This document shows, one piece after another, positions 9,601 through 20,300 of a DNA stretch of 64,000 nucleotides. Every line of letters begins with the position of its first letter. Position 1 is the stretch's first letter. Origin of the DNA: JACMLD01 sp963705285 (lineage in GTDB: Bacteria > Bacteroidota > Bacteroidia > Chitinophagales > Chitinophagaceae); assembly GCA_963705285.1 (NCBI GenBank), contig OY970066.1:3162001-3226000 (forward strand), given 5' to 3'. The notes beneath the pieces were generated by a model. The model was not told where the DNA came from. It worked only from the letters and a program-made list of their open reading frames with translations, and searched no databases. A program made the position numbers and the translations under genes.

Positions 9601-12600
9601 ATGAAGCGGATGACTATGCATATGTGCAGGATCGCCGTGCCTCTAATATGTTCCCGATATACGGGCTGGGTAACAGCGCTATGTACACCACGAACAATGG
9701 TTTGTACAACCGGGGTTTGACCGATGACAATTTATATGTATATGTAAAGATACCGCAGCCTTTGCAGCAAACCGATCCCAGTAAACGAAAAGCCGAGATC
9801 TATAGTAAATATCTTGAAAGCCTGAAACAGCTTGCTTTCAAATTAAAGGTAAAAATGCCGAAGGGTTTTGAGCCTTTAACCGTGTATGCCACTGGATACA
9901 CAGATTACGGTTTGTGCAGCAACAGCAGTAATAAAGACATCATCTATATCAAGCTTGCGCCTTTGGATGGCAAAAGCCCCCTCGCTAAATCCGCAGTCAA
10001 TTTTCTTATTGAAAACTTGACGGGGCAGGCTTTTCCCGGGTACGATGCTTCGGCCGTTAAGACTTTATCCGAGTTCCTGGATTTAATGGGATCCATGCTT
10101 TCACAGATATCCAAAGCATTTACCAATGCTGAAAACCAGGTCCGGTCCCGCGATGGTGGACGAACGATTGATTTGGCAAGCTCATTTATCCGTTTGTGCA
10201 ATCCGCAGAAGATAAAATATGGCGGTGGCAACCGCGTGAAGCGGGTACTCGTAAGAGACAATTGGAATAAAATGACCCAGCAATATGTATCCACCTATGG
10301 TCAGGATTATGATTATACTACCACTGAAAAAATTGACGGAACGGTTCAAACCATCAGCAGCGGGGTTGCTTCTTATGAACCGGGTATTGGCAGTGAAGAA
10401 AATCCTTTCCGGGAAATCCTGAATTTCAGCAATAAACTGCCGCTGGCTTCAGCACAATACGGCGCTATCGAGATGCCCATGCTGGAAGGTTTTTATCCTT
10501 CTCCTTCTGTTGGTTACAGCAAAGTAACGATTCGTTCCATTCATCGAAACGGAACCCATGGAGATTCAACAGTCCGTTCAGCCATTGGTAAACAGGTAAC
10601 AGAATTCTACACTGCCAGGGATTATCCGTCCTTCTCCACCTATACCCCAATGGAATCCATGGATTATAAAAAAGATCCGTTCTTCTCATTTTTTAATAAA
10701 GAAATCATCAATCGCCGCATTGTTTCACAAGGATTCCTGGTAGAGACCAATGATATGCATGGAAAAATGAAATCCCAAACCGCTTATAGTGAAAGCGATG
10801 AAAAAACACCCATATCCTATTCGTATCACAGTTATAAAAATACCGGGAAAAACGGACTCAATGATCAGGTTGATTATGTATTTAATAAAGAAGGAGGTGC
10901 AATACATCTTGGCAATATGGGAGTTGATATGGAGCTGATGACAGATGTCCGTGAATTCAGTATCGAAAGCAAAGCAAAGAATCTGATGGCCCAGGTGGAT
11001 ATATTCTTCTTAGCATTCATTACCCTACCCATACCAACTGCTTATCCTACCCGCAGTTATATAGAAAACAAATATCGGGCAGTTACCTGTACGAAACTGA
11101 TCAATTACCACGCCATCGAAGACAGTGTAATTGTAATGGATAAAGGCAGTGTAATCAGCACCAAAACCATTGCCTATGACGCTGAAAGTGGGACTCCATT
11201 GGTTACTCAAACAGCTAATGAATTCAATGACCCAATCTACAATGTCAGTTATCCCGGGCACTGGGCGTACAGCAGTATTGAGCCTGCGTATCAGAACATC
11301 AATCTTTCTTACCAGAATGTATCTTTTACGGATGGTAAGATTGTATCGGGTGTACCGGATTTGAGCGTTTTTGAAAGCGGGGATGAGTTATTTCTTACGA
11401 ATACACCCGGCAACAATATTTCCTGTCCTGCCCCTTCAGCCAATGTGTATCGGTTATGGGCATTCGACAAGAATAAAAATACTACGGCGCTGACGGTGCC
11501 TGCGAAAGATATTGTGTTTATTGATTCGATTGGCAGGCTTTTCACAAAAACGGGTGTTGACTTCCGAATTATAAGAAGCGGAAAGCGTAATAATATGGGC
11601 ATTACCGTAGCCAGCGTTACCGGAATGGCAAACCCCATTGTCACCAGCGGCGGGAGCCGAAAATTAGTACTCAATTCCAGCAGCAAACTAGTGGCTGCAT
11701 CTTCAGTAGCGTTCAAGGAAAAATGGCAAACGGATAATGATATCATTGTGAAGCGGGTCTATTACACGCCTCAGTGCACCACAGGTGAACTGGATAGTAT
11801 TGGTTGCCTCGGTATCCTGGAGAAAAAAATAAATCCATACCTGAAAGGTTTGGTCGGCAATCTTAAGCCTTACCGGAGTTATACTTATTACGGCTCAAGG
11901 GTAGAAACTGATCCAACTCAATCAACATCCATTCGAAAAAATGGGTATATCGCCAATTTCAGCGCTTTCTGGAATTTCAATTCCAACAATAACCTGGTCC
12001 CTGATGAAGGCAATACAAATTGGGTATGGAATAGCGAACTTACCAAAGTGAATGCCAAAGGACAGGAGCTTGAAACCAGGGATGCGCTTGACCGATACAC
12101 CGCTGCACAGTTTGGCTTTAATAAGAATATTCCCGTAGCCATGTCTCAAAATGCACGGTATGGAGAATCATTTGCCGAAAGTTTTGAAGACTATAATTAT
12201 AGCGAAAGCCTGAATAAGTCCAAATCCTACACTTGCGTACGTAACTACATCGATCTTGCTGGTCAGGCTGGCACCAGTATCGTGACAGGCAACAGTAGTG
12301 TTCTTCCGCACAGCGGCAACTACATGCTACAGGTAAATGCGGGAAATCAACTAAACAAACAGCTGAACCTTACAGTCACTGGTACCGAAAGTTATAAATT
12401 CAATTTCTTCAGGGATACGACGAAATCGGTAAGCGCGCAGGGTGGTATTACCAATTGGCAGCCTTTTTCCGGCACTTATAATTCGACGACGACGGGCCCC
12501 TACACATCAAATTTTTCGTCTAGTTCAGCTGGGACACTTTCGGCCTACCCTGAACCCGGTAGGAATCATTCCTATAGTATTACAGGTACTACCTATTTGA

Positions 12601-13496
12601 AGATCCTGACACAGAATACTTACATCTTTACTCTTGCCATTTCTACCAATTATCAGGCGCAGCCCGATTCTGTTCCTACATTTTATTCCAATAGTCTTTT
12701 CCTTACCATAACGGATGAAAATGGAAACATTGTTGGGGACACTATTTTGTCCAAAGGAAGTATTCTTACCGGAGGAGTTAATCTGCCCGAGCCTTATTAT
12801 AGGAAAGCACTTTGTCCAGGCGTTTACAAAATAACTGCAACAGGCTCTGAGTCGTATTCCAGTGGACCATCCATCGTTAATCTTGGTAATAACTATTCAT
12901 GGGGATGTACCAATTGTAACTCGCTCAATTATTTGCCGCCATCGGCCGATAATGGCTGTGTTTCCACCAAACCCATCGCAGCAACGGATAGTATGATCAA
13001 TCCTTCTTTTACGGTTACTCCAGGCAAAAAGATGCAGTTCAGTGCCTGGGTGAGAGAGACTTGCGATAGTGTGGTGTGCAGCAAACCAACCTACCTGAAC
13101 AATCACGTGGAATTGCAGTTCCCAGGGAGCGGTACGGCAACCGTTACAATGCAACCGAAGGGGCCGATTATTGAGGGCTGGCAAAAAATAGAAGCTGAAT
13201 TCACCGTTCCTCAGAATGCAACTTCAGCGACTCTTATGTTAAGTAATGACGGCAGTCAGCCTGTATATTTTGATGATATCCGGATACATCCGTTCAATGC
13301 CAATATGAAGGCTTATGTATATGATAACCGGACATTAAGACTCTCGGCAGAACTGGATGAAAATAATTATGCTTCATACTATGAGTATGACGAAGAGGGG
13401 CAGCTGATAAGAGTGAAGAAAGAAACCATACAGGGTATTAAAACAATAAAAGAAACCAGGACCGCCAGGCAAACAGGCATCCGAGATGTTCAATAA
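6621..13496 (+). CDS. giant secreted protein with SpvB/Tc-like N-terminal region and terminal YD repeat
   Basis: A 2291-aa protein with an N-terminal hydrophobic export segment (about residues 10-35). Residues about 95-175 hold the signature NLFTGDFSYSIPL ... DVGGYPVNLFYNGG ... ASWVGLGWNINPGSV found at the start of many Bacteroidota RHS-partner and Tc-toxin-B-like proteins. The middle is long and beta-rich. Near the end are carbohydrate-binding-like beta-sandwich segments (about 2125-2235, FDDIRIHPF) and a single YD repeat (about 2250, YYEYDEEGQLIRV). It lies 5 bp after the previous gene and 21 bp before the next. It probably forms part of a secreted shell or surface complex with the RHS protein downstream; this is inferred from family context. 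Confidence 0.75.
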   Translation: MIQVIADKYTKPVAGLLLYIFLVQLVYPLRASAADRRSAHNWAGTFADSNPAINLHKYNNEGSALNHKVTAPLIAAKPATYQKLIQPVIGGPSAPEATSFKTVGSSNLVNLFTGDFSYSIPLMDVGGYPVNLFYNGGIGMEQEASWVGLGWNINPGSVSRNMRGIPDDFDGTDMLKQTQDLKPNRTWGGEVGVDGELMGIKEPKLGLSAGYSYNNYLGPAIEMGATVSVSIPMQENIKAEKSAIPTVGLSLGAKLSSRSGLTFTPSLSANSSLTSVNVTTGIGLSTSYNSRTGIAALNLHSEASLYYLQDNQERGADYRETRSNIMSTRLSSNISFAKPTYTPIVRMPMQNSYTSGQVEFGGGAFGFRGSATLNGFYSVSKVPDEWKQVSKPLVGYMYSEKANSNPNAVMDFNRVNDAEVTPNTPVVSAPMYAYDIFSIQGEGTNGSIRAYRGDLGFMRDNETLSKDDNISIGADIAIPGHYGINVNTVAAPTRVGGWEDNNNTLRQSMTWKAKQPGSSFENIYFKNPGEATVTSAEAINRIGRDSLVRFKLGGSDAVPRMESRLELFSKKTGAVNGFRPVSNTTTLPREKRTQVITMLNAEDAGKVGLEKWIRTYQTGNNLFDQTDHHIVYDSIPRVGDYRKKNHISEIDVLEQNGMRYVYGVPVYNISQKDFTFTVANLPTGATNMVAYNAAVDPALNSSHMGNDSKYDGFLQGQETPAYASSFLITGLLSPDYVDVTGDGITEDDLGGAVKFNYTKSASDHQWRTPRSLSTSAIAHFNEGKRSEGRDNKASITFGKRESWYLNTIESKSMIAVFSTADRNDGKGVVGEHDGTPNTNEHANKKLNRIDLYTKADIKANGIQGAKALKSVLFYQSYSLCNGTPDNATGGKLTLDSIVFAYNGQTRTNKERYVFNYGNKSSNKHNPSYQYSASDRWGTFKPVMDSNAVAVNPASLNNIDYPYTGSSKQQNDMFAGAWNLKSILLPSGGQMEIQYEADDYAYVQDRRASNMFPIYGLGNSAMYTTNNGLYNRGLTDDNLYVYVKIPQPLQQTDPSKRKAEIYSKYLESLKQLAFKLKVKMPKGFEPLTVYATGYTDYGLCSNSSNKDIIYIKLAPLDGKSPLAKSAVNFLIENLTGQAFPGYDASAVKTLSEFLDLMGSMLSQISKAFTNAENQVRSRDGGRTIDLASSFIRLCNPQKIKYGGGNRVKRVLVRDNWNKMTQQYVSTYGQDYDYTTTEKIDGTVQTISSGVASYEPGIGSEENPFREILNFSNKLPLASAQYGAIEMPMLEGFYPSPSVGYSKVTIRSIHRNGTHGDSTVRSAIGKQVTEFYTARDYPSFSTYTPMESMDYKKDPFFSFFNKEIINRRIVSQGFLVETNDMHGKMKSQTAYSESDEKTPISYSYHSYKNTGKNGLNDQVDYVFNKEGGAIHLGNMGVDMELMTDVREFSIESKAKNLMAQVDIFFLAFITLPIPTAYPTRSYIENKYRAVTCTKLINYHAIEDSVIVMDKGSVISTKTIAYDAESGTPLVTQTANEFNDPIYNVSYPGHWAYSSIEPAYQNINLSYQNVSFTDGKIVSGVPDLSVFESGDELFLTNTPGNNISCPAPSANVYRLWAFDKNKNTTALTVPAKDIVFIDSIGRLFTKTGVDFRIIRSGKRNNMGITVASVTGMANPIVTSGGSRKLVLNSSSKLVAASSVAFKEKWQTDNDIIVKRVYYTPQCTTGELDSIGCLGILEKKINPYLKGLVGNLKPYRSYTYYGSRVETDPTQSTSIRKNGYIANFSAFWNFNSNNNLVPDEGNTNWVWNSELTKVNAKGQELETRDALDRYTAAQFGFNKNIPVAMSQNARYGESFAESFEDYNYSESLNKSKSYTCVRNYIDLAGQAGTSIVTGNSSVLPHSGNYMLQVNAGNQLNKQLNLTVTGTESYKFNFFRDTTKSVSAQGGITNWQPFSGTYNSTTTGPYTSNFSSSSAGTLSAYPEPGRNHSYSITGTTYLKILTQNTYIFTLAISTNYQAQPDSVPTFYSNSLFLTITDENGNIVGDTILSKGSILTGGVNLPEPYYRKALCPGVYKITATGSESYSSGPSIVNLGNNYSWGCTNCNSLNYLPPSADNGCVSTKPIAATDSMINPSFTVTPGKKMQFSAWVRETCDSVVCSKPTYLNNHVELQFPGSGTATVTMQPKGPIIEGWQKIEAEFTVPQNATSATLMLSNDGSQPVYFDDIRIHPFNANMKAYVYDNRTLRLSAELDENNYASYYEYDEEGQLIRVKKETIQGIKTIKETRTARQTGIRDVQ

Positions 13497-13517
13497 ACGC
13501 ATATACAAAAAAACAGT

Positions 13518-14336
13518 ATGAAAAAGCGATTCTATCTGGCGGTGTTTTTTTTCAATTTCTTATTTCCAGGGTTTAGTCAGCAACAGGATACTGCGGCACT
13601 GATCAAAGAATTTAAAAAGGTCGCCGATTTTTCCAGGCAGCCATATCTCTATTATTCAATGCAAACGCGCCTTGAATCATCTCCTATGATCTCCTGCACT
13701 GATACCGCAACAACAGATGCCGAGTTTTACCGGAATGGAACGGATGTATATTATAAAAACGGTGCGGAAGAATTGTTCCTGGAAGACAGCCTGCTTATCA
13801 GTGTCAACCATGAAAAGAAAACTATATGGATTTCAAAGACCGATAAGAGCAGCAAAGAAAGTTCAGCCGGTTTGTTTCCAGGGAACAAGGTATTGCAGGA
13901 CATGCTTAAAAAAGGTTTTACCATCCAAAAGCCGCTGACATCAGACGGGTTTAGCCACCTCCAATTTACCAATAAGCAGATGGCAGGGCTTTCCAATGTG
14001 CTAAGTAGCCGGATAAATATCTCTTATCACCACGATACATTTCTGCCACTTGCACTGCACATAGAAATGCGTATGCAGCAACCGGCCGATGAAGATTTGG
14101 TTACACAAATCAAAAATATGGGGGTAGCAGAAAAAAAGTTGCTTCAGGAGATAGACGGTTCCTTATACCTGGTACGAAGTCAAACTATGAGTTGCGCCTT
14201 CAATACCATTAGTACCAGCAAAGAGAAGGCGGCATTGATTCCAAAGTGGCAAAACAAGATTTCATTTGATGCTGCTGATCATAGGTTTGTAGGTATGGCG
14301 GAACTGCAAGAATATACCCTTAGTCAGACATTTTAA
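13518..14336 (+). CDS. secreted hypothetical protein between the two giant genes
   Basis: A 272-aa protein with a signal peptide (MKKRFYLAVFFFNFLFPGFS) and a mature part of mixed alpha/beta character. It contains no motif I recognise and no membrane segment after the signal. It lies 21 bp after the 2291-aa gene and 28 bp before the RHS gene on the same strand, so it is almost certainly co-transcribed. An accessory or chaperone-like role for the RHS protein is possible but unsupported by sequence. Confidence 0.6.
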   Translation: MKKRFYLAVFFFNFLFPGFSQQQDTAALIKEFKKVADFSRQPYLYYSMQTRLESSPMISCTDTATTDAEFYRNGTDVYYKNGAEELFLEDSLLISVNHEKKTIWISKTDKSSKESSAGLFPGNKVLQDMLKKGFTIQKPLTSDGFSHLQFTNKQMAGLSNVLSSRINISYHHDTFLPLALHIEMRMQQPADEDLVTQIKNMGVAEKKLLQEIDGSLYLVRSQTMSCAFNTISTSKEKAALIPKWQNKISFDAADHRFVGMAELQEYTLSQTF

Positions 14337-14364
14337 AATTTACAGTCACCTATATATTGATAAG

Positions 14365-17300
14365 ATGATGAAAAGGTCATTCGCTATACCGGTTTTAGCC
14401 TTTCTGCTTTTATTAATGCAGTATCAAGTGGTTGCTCAATTTGAAGAAGGGAAGCAGGATATCATCCTTACCCACCTGGATGGCTCGGCGATTGCCAGTT
14501 CTGCTAATATTACCACTGCATATTCCAGCAACGGAGAACTCAGACACAATATCCTCAATATTGTAACCTTAAAAATTGATGAACTGTCGCCCGTTTTCCC
14601 GCAATCTGCTTTTATTGCTACGGTTGCATTTACAGCCGATACGAGAGAGACTGTATCTCCACAGAGCGCACTCCGAACATCAACTGGACAGTTGGTTGTA
14701 AATTATGACCCCGCCACTGGTGCTAAATACAATGTTAGAAACTATACCCAACTGTTGACATCTGAAGAAGTAAAAATTACCATCAATAGCATTACCATTA
14801 CGGGAAAAACCGGTACCTGGGATCCAATGCCTTTGTTGCACATTGAAAACGAGATGCGAATCACGAGGTATTTCGTCATGCCATCAAATGCAACCACGTT
14901 AACACCTACATTCAATACACCCAGTAATTATACGGATGCAGTGGGCGTCTCCTGGACCTGGAACAATGCGGCAAATAATAATCTCTCTCAATTGGAATGG
15001 GCATGGGTGGAAACAGAAATGGAAGCATTTTATACACAGAACAGTGTGTTAAACACAGCGGCTCTTTTTCAAAGCAACAGCACCCGCGTTGATCTTGACA
15101 ATGCTCAAAATTCTTTCAAGATTCCTTTGTTATATCCTGGATCTGGTAAACTTTTTTATCGAGTACGGCCGGGGATTCGTAAAAATGATGGAAGTGTTAT
15201 TACTGGACCCTGGTCGAGTGTTCAGAATTTTTCTTTCGGAGGGCACGAACCCAATCTCAACTGGCAAAGCAGCACCAGTTTCGCCGAAAACGGTAAGTCA
15301 AAAACCGTCATTCAATATTTTGACGGTAGTTTGATAAACAGGCAAACCGTTACCAAAGACAATGTTACAGGTAATACTATTGTTGGCGAAACTATTTATG
15401 ATTTGCAGGGCCGGGCCAATGTGCAGATTTTACCAACACCTACTATTGACAATGTGATTGGCTACTTCAAAAATTTTAACCGTTTTGCTGGCCAGCTTGA
15501 TAATACTGATCCCGCTAGCTTCTTTGACCTAACACCTGCTGCTGTAAAATGTAACGGTGCACCGCGCCTGGATAGTAGCAGAGGCAACGGACGTTACTAT
15601 TCCGCCAACAATGACTGGCTCTCCACCGAAAATAAATCGAAATTCATACCCAACGCATTTGGCTACGCATTTACTGAAACCCGGTTTATGGATGACGCAA
15701 TGGAAAGAGTGAGCATGCAAGGTGGAGTAGGCGCTAACCATCAGATAGGGAGTGGACATGAGACCAAATACTTTTATGGGAAGCCCAACCAGCATGAATT
15801 GGATGCGTTATTTGGAACCGAAGTAGGGGATGCAACCCACTACAGCAAGAATATGGTGCAGGATGCGAATGGGCAGATGAGTGTAAGTTATGTTGACATG
15901 CATGGAAGAACCATTGCTACCGCCCTGGCGGGACAATCCCCGGCAAATCTGGCTTCCATTAATAACAGTGCCGACTATCCGCAGGCAAGTAGCCCGTTAA
16001 AAAATGAATTGCTGACCGTCGCGAACAATGCGGTGAAAGGTACCTCTGTTGAATCTGTAAGTACGATTTTGGTACCTGCGTTAACCGACTATCATTTTAC
16101 CTACCAGTTCAACCCAGCTATTTTTAGTGGCACCAATCCGGTTACCAACCAGTCAGTTTGTTTTGATTGTAAGTATGATCTTGAAATTTCAATCCGCCCG
16201 GAAGATTGTAATGCCGCCGCCCCACCGGTCGTTAAACGATATAGCAACCTGCAAATCGTGCCCGCCAATCAGGCATGTGGAACAGCCATGGGATTTGTTG
16301 GCGAAGGTATTACGACGCCCACTCAACAAATTTCCTTTACCCAGAGTTTGCCTGCGGGATCCTGGGTAATCAGGAAGTCGCTGATCTTAAATGATTCTTT
16401 GTTCGCTTTGAGAAGAGACAGTGCGCTTAAGGTCTTCTTGGTACAAACCCAGCAGCATATTTACGACTCCATATATTTACAGTTGTCCAGTAGAACAGGC
16501 TGTAATCTTCCCGCAGGTAATACAGCACCTTGCGATAGTTGTAATGCGCACCTGGGAACATACAGCCAATATGAAACCAATTATCTGACTTCAATAGGCA
16601 ATCCTTCAGCGTTCGATGTCACCATTATTCACGCACAATACAGCCAGGATTCTTTGGCCTGCGCTGAGACATGCGGTCACAGCCTTAACCTGTCAACACT
16701 CGCGAACATACGTAGTCAGATGCTCGCGGACATGATGCCCTATACCGGACAATACGCGATAGATCCCAAATTTCAGGGCGGAAATCCTACTGCGTTCAGT
16801 TCATCGAGTGAACAGGCTAAATACAACATATTTACCACCAGTCCGGCCGTATCTGGAAAAACAAAAGCTTTTTATCTATACCCCAAGACCGAAACAGGCG
16901 GCAGTTCCAGTTATTTTTCGGATGACAAAAGCACAGACAACAGTATTTATTCTTCTCCAGGTGTGCTGAACCTGTCGATGGCCGAATTCGCGACCCGTTT
17001 TGAACCTTCCTGGGCAAGCAGCTTGTTGTACTATCACCCGGAATTTGCAAAGTTGAAATTTGCAGAGACCAATCTCGCCAGTTCTTATAACTGGCAGGAT
17101 AAAGTACAATTTACTGAGTCCTATGCACAAGCTCAGTCACTGGGCTATCTGAACCCGATTACTAGCGATCCATATTTTACAGCCAACCTTAATACAGTAG
17201 ATAAAACAAATATTACCCAGTATATTTCTGACTATGTATCCGGAAAGACAGGGTCAAATAATTCTAACACACCTTCTATCTGGCGTATTGCCAACGGCTC

Positions 17301-20300
17301 GGTGCTGTGCGCTTCCCAAACAGATGATGCTAAAAAAAGTTGCATACTGGCAACAACCCGCAATGGACTTGACCCCAGTATAACGGCTGCCGCCGACAAA
17401 GACAAAGTATGGCAGACATTCAAAGCTACTTATCTCAGTTTCCGCAACGAAATGCTGGTCAATTATATCAATAACAACAATTCAAGCTTAGGGGCTACCG
17501 CTATGACGAACCTGCAAAATGAGGGCAAGCAACTCGTTTTCACCAATGCACAAGGAGTGGCGAATCAAAATGGCGCAGGCGGCTGGTGGGCTATTATCAA
17601 CTCTAATGACACCACACACTTTACCGATTCTTTAAACGCTTACAAATTACGCAACCCTGCAGGTGGCGACAAATGTGTTGCACAAAGGCCGTTCTGGTAT
17701 GATATGTTGGCCCGTTGTGAAAGACTGACTTCATTGCTCAATAACCAAACACATGCAGATTCAGTTACAGTTACAACTATCATTAATCAAATACTGGATG
17801 GCATGGTTGATGTCTGCCACCACGCCCAAACTGTATTTCAGCCATATGGTGCTTCCACGGTGAATCCTTCCTTTATAGGTTCCCCGCAAAGTTTTGAGCA
17901 GGTTATCAACCAGGTCCTGGCAAGTAATGGAATTGTTACCAATGTGGCTGATAGCAATTACTTCTGCAACCCTTTCAGCGTGGAGTCTCCAAAACCCTTT
18001 GGCAAGAATGCGCCACTGTTCACTAATTATACCAATCATATTGATTCCTGTGGATGCAGCCGTTTTGCCACACTCAAACAGGAAGCCACGCAGGCAGGCG
18101 GGTACAATGTATCCAACATAACCAGCATGAACCAGTTTCTGCGCGCCAATTACAATGATACGCTCAGCTTAATTGTTTGGGAGGGCCTGCAGCAGTGCAG
18201 TTCATTGTATCATGATACCTGCAGTCTTGCTTCTATGGTGGAAATGGATAAACCCTACCATGCCGGGCCGTCCTACAGTGAGCCATTGCCCGAGTCTAAT
18301 CCTAATTCGTGTTTTGTATACACCCCGATACCGCTTTCGGCATTTGTATCTATGCCGGCATTTTTAGATTGTGGATATCAGAAACCGTGCATGAGTTGTG
18401 CCCAACTGTCCATGCTTACAACACAATTTAAATCACTGTATCCCGCCTACAGTGGGGTTCCGTATCTGACCAGCTCTGCGACCGATGCTCAGGTGCAAAG
18501 AAATAATTTATGGGCCCGGTTCTTAAATTACCGCACCGGCTTCTCGTTAAGTGTGCTGGATTATATGGTGGCAATTAAGAATTGCAATCTGGATTCATCC
18601 AGTAATTTTATTGGCTACGGGAATGACTGTGGATACAACACTGCCGTAGACTCATTATTAGTTACTTCAAGGGTATCCCCTTATGCTCAAAATTATACTG
18701 CCCGTAAAACCATTGTTTTTCAAAGTGGTTTTTCAAGCAATAGCAATGATGAATTTACAACGGAGCTGAATTATAGTCTGGGCAATTGCGTCATCAGTTA
18801 TGGAATTGCTGGAACCGGGTTAACGGTTAATAATTCTTTCGCGCTTTGCGCTTTCAGCAAACCCGCTAATGATATTTCACTTTGGGAACCCGTAGATACG
18901 CTGCCCTGTCGCCAGGCTGACACCCGCGCGCAATTTGCAGCACAATTGATGTTTGATAAATTAAAAGATTCGCTGACCGCAAATTTTGATAGCCTTTATT
19001 TAGCCAAGTGTTTAAGCGCCAGAAGTGCGGAGCAATTTTACGCCACCTATCAGCCTTTAGAATATCATTACACACTGTATTATTATAACCAGGCGGGCAA
19101 TCTGGTGAAAACCTTACCACCTGCCGCTGTTAAACCAAACTATGATCCAACCTATCTTGGCAACGTCGCCACACAACGCGCCGCTGTGGCTGATTTATTG
19201 CCGGGTAACAACGAAGTATTGGCTACGCAATACCGCTATAATACGTTGAATCAGGTGCTGGCGCAACACACCCCTGATGCTGGTAATAGTAAATTCTGGT
19301 ACGACCGTCTCGGTAGGCTTGCCATTAGCCAGAATGCCAAGCAACTACAGGCAAATCAATACAGTTATACACGCTATGATGCGCTGGGGAGAATAACTGA
19401 AGTGGGTCAAAAATCGCAGTCTGCTCAAATAACACAAATAATTACCCAGGATCCAGTTGCGCTTAATTCGTGGTTATTAGGAACCGGCACAGGATATAGA
19501 GATCAAATAACGCTGACTGTATATGATTTGCCTTTCACCTCATTGGCGGTAAGCACAGCAAATGGCAGTGGTTTATACCAACAAAATTTAAGGAATCGTG
19601 TCAGCTATGCAATGACTTTCGATCACGAGGGATCTATGACCCAACTTTCGGATGGTACAGTAAGCGGCGGCAGAGCCGCAACCTACTATACCTATGATAT
19701 TCATGGTAATGTGGATACATTGCTCCAGTATAGTTTAGTTATGGGTTTTTGGGGCAATGCCTATAAAAAAATGTCTTACAATTATGATCTTATTAGTGGC
19801 AAGGTTAATGACGTCGCTTATCAGGGAGGCCAGATAGATGGATTTTATCATCACTACAACTACGATGCAGAAAACCGGTTAACCAGCGTACAAACGAGCC
19901 GAGATAAAATTTATTGGGAAACAGACGCAAGTTATGATTACTACCGACATGGTATGCTCAGCAGGACGGTGATAGGGCAAAACCAGGTACAGGGAATTGA
20001 TTACGCATACACGCTCCAGGGATGGATAAAAGGTGTTAATAGTAATAATCCTGCGGGTTTTGACATGGGAAAAGACGGCTCCTCAGGTGCAAGCCATACT
20101 AATATTAGTAAAGATGCCTATGGATACTTGCTGAATTATTATAATGGGGATTTTCAGCAGATAGACGCATCAAGCACAAGAGCTTTTTCATTGGTGCCAT
20201 ATACTTTACCATCATCCACAACGGGGGCAAATCTCTTTAATGGTAATATCAGCAGCATGTTAACAAATGTGCCGATGTTATACAGTGGTATACCGTTCCT